The translations under genes and the position numbers were made by a program. The notes below the pieces were generated by a model, which saw only the letters and a program-made list of their open reading frames with translations, made no database searches and had not been told where the DNA came from. A DNA stretch of 8,174 nucleotides from Planctomycetota bacterium (GTDB lineage Bacteria; Planctomycetota; Phycisphaerae; WQYP01). Positions 6,141-8,174 of this stretch are shown here, piece after piece (the first letter of the stretch is position 1; every line of letters begins with the position of its first letter). The stretch lies in the NCBI GenBank assembly GCA_021826605.1, contig JAKAZF010000099.1:1-8174 (forward strand), given 5' to 3'.

Positions 6141-6767
6141 TCACGGGGGTGCGGTCACAAAATGCCATTTTTGTGGCGGCAGGCCGGCCTTGATGGGATT
6201 GGCCTGGACATACGCAATGGCCCGGGGTAATTCAAATTGGTTTAGATATCCACACCATTTGCCTTCCCCCCAAATCGATGCCTGGGCCTCGCCTTCTTGC
6301 GCTTTCGGGCACGGCGAAATTCCTTCCTCATTGAGGCGGCGGGCAGCCTGAGCCTTGAAGTGACCAATAGTTATGCCCAGCGTTCTGGATGGACAGCGCA
6401 ATACAAGATGAACATGATCCGGCATGATTGCGCAGGCGTAGATATGGTAGCTGGCCTCTTGGCGAGCTTGCGCGAATCCGCGGGCGATCGCCCGGGCCTG
6501 AATCCCGGATAACATGACTGGCGGAAATTTCAGCGCCGCCTTAACGGCAACACGTAATACATGATCATGCCGCATTGCCGCCACGGATCGCAAATGTCTT
6601 CCGCCGGTGGCCGGGCCGCCGAGGTCGTACAGAGATTTTGATGCAACGTAACGTGACCATGATCCGCGCGGATCATTGGGCAGCCAGAATCCATACATGC
6701 ACATCACCAGATGCCACGCGATAATAGGTTCCTTGTCAGGACGTGAGACATTCGTTCGCGTTGCCAT
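6141..6767 (-). CDS. REP-associated tyrosine transposase (RAYT, Y1 family)
   Basis: An intact 208-residue single-strand DNA transposase related to IS200/IS605 TnpA. RAYTs are thought to cut and mobilise REP/REPIN hairpin sequences. The HUH motif is H118/H120 in MPDHVHL, and the likely catalytic Tyr is Y186 in AIAYVQANPIKAGL. Other family blocks are WHLVMCMYGFWLPNDPRGSW (18-37), YACAIMPDHVHLVL (110-123), GHFKAQAARRL (135-145) and LPPQKWHFV (196-204). The frame is open upstream to 6872, but that part reads through a REPIN copy. The ATG at 6767 is chosen because homology starts there (MATRTN...RPDKEPI.AWH). No clear Shine-Dalgarno precedes it. REPIN copies flank it on both sides in the same orientation, as expected for a RAYT and its cognate substrates. 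It is probably domesticated or only locally mobile; activity is inferred from intact residues alone. Confidence 0.88.
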   Translation of the reverse strand: MATRTNVSRPDKEPIIAWHLVMCMYGFWLPNDPRGSWSRYVASKSLYDLGGPATGGRHLRSVAAMRHDHVLRVAVKAALKFPPVMLSGIQARAIARGFAQARQEASYHIYACAIMPDHVHLVLRCPSRTLGITIGHFKAQAARRLNEEGISPCPKAQEGEAQASIWGEGKWCGYLNQFELPRAIAYVQANPIKAGLPPQKWHFVTAPP

Positions 6768-6777
6768 ATTGCGGGGA

Positions 6778-6806
6778 ATTTTACACGTTTTATGCGGGTT
6801 TGCCAG
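6778..6806 (-). promoter_or_regulatory. Possible RAYT promoter
   Basis: On the minus strand, CTGGCA (6801-6806, 4 of 6 of a -35) and TAAAAT (6778-6783, 5 of 6 of a -10) are 17 bases apart. The -10 ends only 10 bases before the ATG, so the transcript would have almost no leader, in keeping with the missing Shine-Dalgarno. A 7-bp GCCGGCC/GGCCGGC inverted repeat (6809-6815 with 6825-6831) lies just upstream. Confidence 0.35.
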
Positions 6807-6832
6807 ATGCCGGCCGCGTTTGCAGGCCGGCC

Positions 6833-6933
6833 CCACCGGTGGATAAATCCACCGGCTAACATATACGCGCATGATAACGCATCGTTATTCCGATTTATTT
6901 GGGTATATGTTAGCCGGCACATTTAATGTGCCG
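6833..6933. repeat. REPIN-like element, copy 2 (complete)
   Basis: The best preserved copy. The left hairpin is at 6836-6855. The inner arms CCGGCTAACATATAC (6852-6866) and GTATATGTTAGCCGG (6903-6917) form a perfect 15-bp inverted repeat around a 36-base spacer. The right hairpin with stem CGGCACATT/AATGTGCCG is at 6915-6933. It lies 66 bases upstream of the RAYT start codon. The left and right hairpins match those of copy 1 exactly, while the spacer has diverged. Confidence 0.85.
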
Positions 6934-6960
6934 AGGGCCGCGATGGCCGCACCACGAACG

Positions 6961-7021
6961 GGAAACCAAGGCCACAGCGCTGGCCGGGTTCCGGAAAATG
7001 GGACGCCGTGGCGGGCCGCGG
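6961..7021. repeat. Direct repeat preceding REPIN copy 3
   Basis: Gap-free counterpart of 5961-6021 at an offset of 1,000 bases, with CAGCGCTG at 6975-6982 and GACGCCGT at 7002-7009. It leads directly into REPIN copy 3, whose left hairpin is in the same register as copy 1. Confidence 0.7.
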
Positions 7022-7091
7022 CCACCGGTGGATAAATCCACCGGCTAACATGTACGCATATCGCAAGGTATCGTTATTCCGGCTTATTTCG
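7022..7091. repeat. REPIN-like element, copy 3 (right half missing)
   Basis: The left hairpin (7025-7044) and CCGGCTAACATGTAC (7041-7055, one change from copy 2) are intact. The spacer still aligns with copies 1 and 2 up to about 7090 (TATCGTTATTCCG and a TTATTT block). The right TTAG-hairpin unit is absent. Instead the sequence runs into the stop codon of the aldo/keto reductase at 7097-7099. Confidence 0.75.
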
Positions 7092-7096
7092 GTCCC

Positions 7097-8083
7097 TTAC
7101 TTGCCCAGGCGTTCCATCATGGGGGCGGGGTAGCGCAGGCCGGCGGTGGCACCTTTGGGGGCGGCGGCGTTGAGGCGGCGGACGTCGTCGGGGGTCAACT
7201 TGATATCCTGTGCGGCCAGGTTCTCATGGAGATATTTACTGCGACGGGTGCCGGGGATGGGGATTACATCGCTGCCACGGGACAGGACCCAGGCTAATGC
7301 CAGTTGACTGGGGGTACACTGTTTTTCTTCCGCGAGTTCCTGCACTTTTTTGACAAGTTCCAGGTTTTTTTGAAAGTTTTCATTTTGAAATCGCGGGTGA
7401 TTTCGGCGATTGTCATTAGCGGCCAGATCCTCGGGCTTTTTTATCTGACCGGTTAAAAATCCACGCCCCAGCGGGCTATAGGCTACAAAGGCGATTCCCA
7501 AATCCCGGCAACTATCCAATACGCCATCTTCGGGGTCGCGCGTCCAAAGAGAATATTCACTTTGCAGGGCGGCTATTGTATGAATCCGCGAGGCCCGTCG
7601 CAGTGTTTCACCACCGGCTTCGGACAAGCCCAGATATTTTACTTTGCCCGCCTGTACCAGTTCAGCCATGGCTCCGACGGTATCTTCAATCGGCGTGGAA
7701 GTATCCACGCGGTGCTGGTAGTACAAATCAATATGATCCACGCCCAGGCGAAGCAGGCTGGCATCACAGGCCTGCTTGACATATTCCGGCGTGCCGCACA
7801 CGCGCAAAAATTCCCCTTTGGGTCCGCGGACGTTACCGAACTTGGTGGCGAGGAACACCTTGCTTCTGCGGTCTTTGATCGCCTTGCCGACCAGTGATTC
7901 ATTATGCCCGATGCCGTACATATCCGCGGTATCCAGAAAGTTGCCGCCGGCGGCCAGATATTCATGAATGACCACGACGGATTGGGCATCATCAGCGGGG
8001 CCGTAAAATTCGCTCATTCCCATACATCCCAGACCGATAGCTGAAATGTGCGGGCCATTTTTTCCTAAAGATCGCGTATGCAT
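7097..8083 (-). CDS. Aldo/keto reductase
   Basis: Cytosolic NAD(P)H-dependent oxidoreductase of the aldo/keto reductase superfamily, 328 residues, folding as a TIM barrel. The catalytic tetrad is complete: D51 and Y56 in [10 protein letters not shown]81 in ATKFG, and H124 in YYQHR. The N-terminal strand motif is [13 protein letters not shown] (16-28). The cofactor-phosphate loop is IPIPGTRR (274-281), followed by ENLAA (287-291). [10 protein letters not shown] (203-212) is typical of the YakC/AKR13-like branch. The ATG at 8083 is preferred over an upstream in-frame start at 8161 because GAGGAG precedes it at ideal spacing and family homology starts there. The length and C-terminus ([10 protein letters not shown]) are normal, so the adjacent REPIN remnant has not trimmed the protein. 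The physiological substrate is unknown. Confidence 0.93.
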   Translation of the reverse strand: MHTRSLGKNGPHISAIGLGCMGMSEFYGPADDAQSVVVIHEYLAAGGNFLDTADMYGIGHNESLVGKAIKDRRSKVFLATKFGNVRGPKGEFLRVCGTPEYVKQACDASLLRLGVDHIDLYYQHRVDTSTPIEDTVGAMAELVQAGKVKYLGLSEAGGETLRRASRIHTIAALQSEYSLWTRDPEDGVLDSCRDLGIAFVAYSPLGRGFLTGQIKKPEDLAANDNRRNHPRFQNENFQKNLELVKKVQELAEEKQCTPSQLALAWVLSRGSDVIPIPGTRRSKYLHENLAAQDIKLTPDDVRRLNAAAPKGATAGLRYPAPMMERLGK

Positions 8084-8089
8084 TGCCAA

Positions 8090-8095
8090 CTCCTC
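8090..8095 (-). promoter_or_regulatory. Ribosome binding site of the aldo/keto reductase
   Basis: GAGGAG on the minus strand, six bases before the ATG at 8083. It is the strongest Shine-Dalgarno in the window and decides the start over the 26-residue longer alternative. Confidence 0.8.
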
Positions 8096-8112
8096 ATTGC
8101 AGAACAAAGGGT

Positions 8113-8142
8113 ATCGTAGACACCCTGCGGCCCGAATAGCAA
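8113..8142 (-). promoter_or_regulatory. Possible promoter of the aldo/keto reductase
   Basis: On the minus strand, TTGCTA (8137-8142) and TACGAT (8113-8118), each 4 of 6 to sigma70-type consensus, are 18 bases apart. They lie about 30 bases upstream of the start codon. This is a weak match. Confidence 0.25.
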
Positions 8143-8174
8143 GTGCCCTCGGCCCGGCCACGTGAGAATCTTCG

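Larger units (their letters stand above)
6022..6933 (-). mobile_element. RAYT gene bracketed by two REPIN copies
   Basis: The intact transposase (6141-6767) lies between two complete REPIN-like elements in direct orientation (6022-6124 and 6833-6933). This is the arrangement expected of a RAYT and its substrate hairpins. Whether the whole 912-bp block moves as a unit cannot be told; no target duplication is visible. Confidence 0.45.

Noticed and set aside
6097..6512. Plus-strand open frames opposite the RAYT
   Set aside because: They are shadows of the minus-strand transposase and REPIN copy 1, without ribosome sites or recognisable domains.
6768..6872. N-terminal extension of the RAYT to 6872
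   Set aside because: The extra 35 codons translate a hairpin region and the left part of REPIN copy 2, and they have no similarity to the transposase family.
6022..7091. CRISPR array
   Set aside because: There are only three copies at irregular spacing, each internally symmetrical, with a transposase in between and no cas genes.

Overview
This 8.2 kb window of moderately GC-rich bacterial DNA comes from a shotgun assembly: its first 13 bases exactly match the 3' end of the Illumina TruSeq adapter, so the left edge is a contig end. The gene content (ABC-2 exporter genes beside a heme O synthase, a DUF3179 protein, and a REP-associated tyrosine transposase with a 'GFWLPNDPRGSW' N-terminus) resembles Planctomycetota, perhaps Phycisphaerae. 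That placement is inferred from recalled family resemblance, not from a search.

Left part, 1-5361, all on the + strand. A 5'-truncated ABC-2 permease, an ABC ATPase and a second ABC-2 permease overlap one another and form one operon. A 343-base gap follows, holding two 60-bp palindromic repeats and a terminator-like hairpin. Next come ctaB (heme O synthase), a 45-bp perfect-stem palindrome flanked by 5-bp direct repeats, a membrane-anchored DUF3179 protein with an altered Cys motif, and tRNA-Ser(GCU) with its own promoter overlapping the preceding stop codon. An exporter next to ctaB fits a cytochrome-oxidase or heme-copper assembly neighbourhood.

Middle part, about 5442-7091, is an accessory island. 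It starts with a degenerate RAYT (Y1 transposase) fragment followed by a diverged pair of inverted hairpins. An intact minus-strand RAYT gene comes next, with a REPIN-like element on each side and a third, half-truncated copy beyond. Every REP unit has the same plan: a tetranucleotide TTAG immediately 5' of a hairpin. Stem sequences differ between units but keep their pairing. A DNA segment preceding copy 1 recurs before copy 3 at an offset of exactly 1,000 bp with no gaps. This RAYT/REPIN island is the most interesting part of the window.

Right part, 7097-8174, holds an intact minus-strand aldo/keto reductase with a strong Shine-Dalgarno. Its stop codon lies against the truncated REPIN copy.
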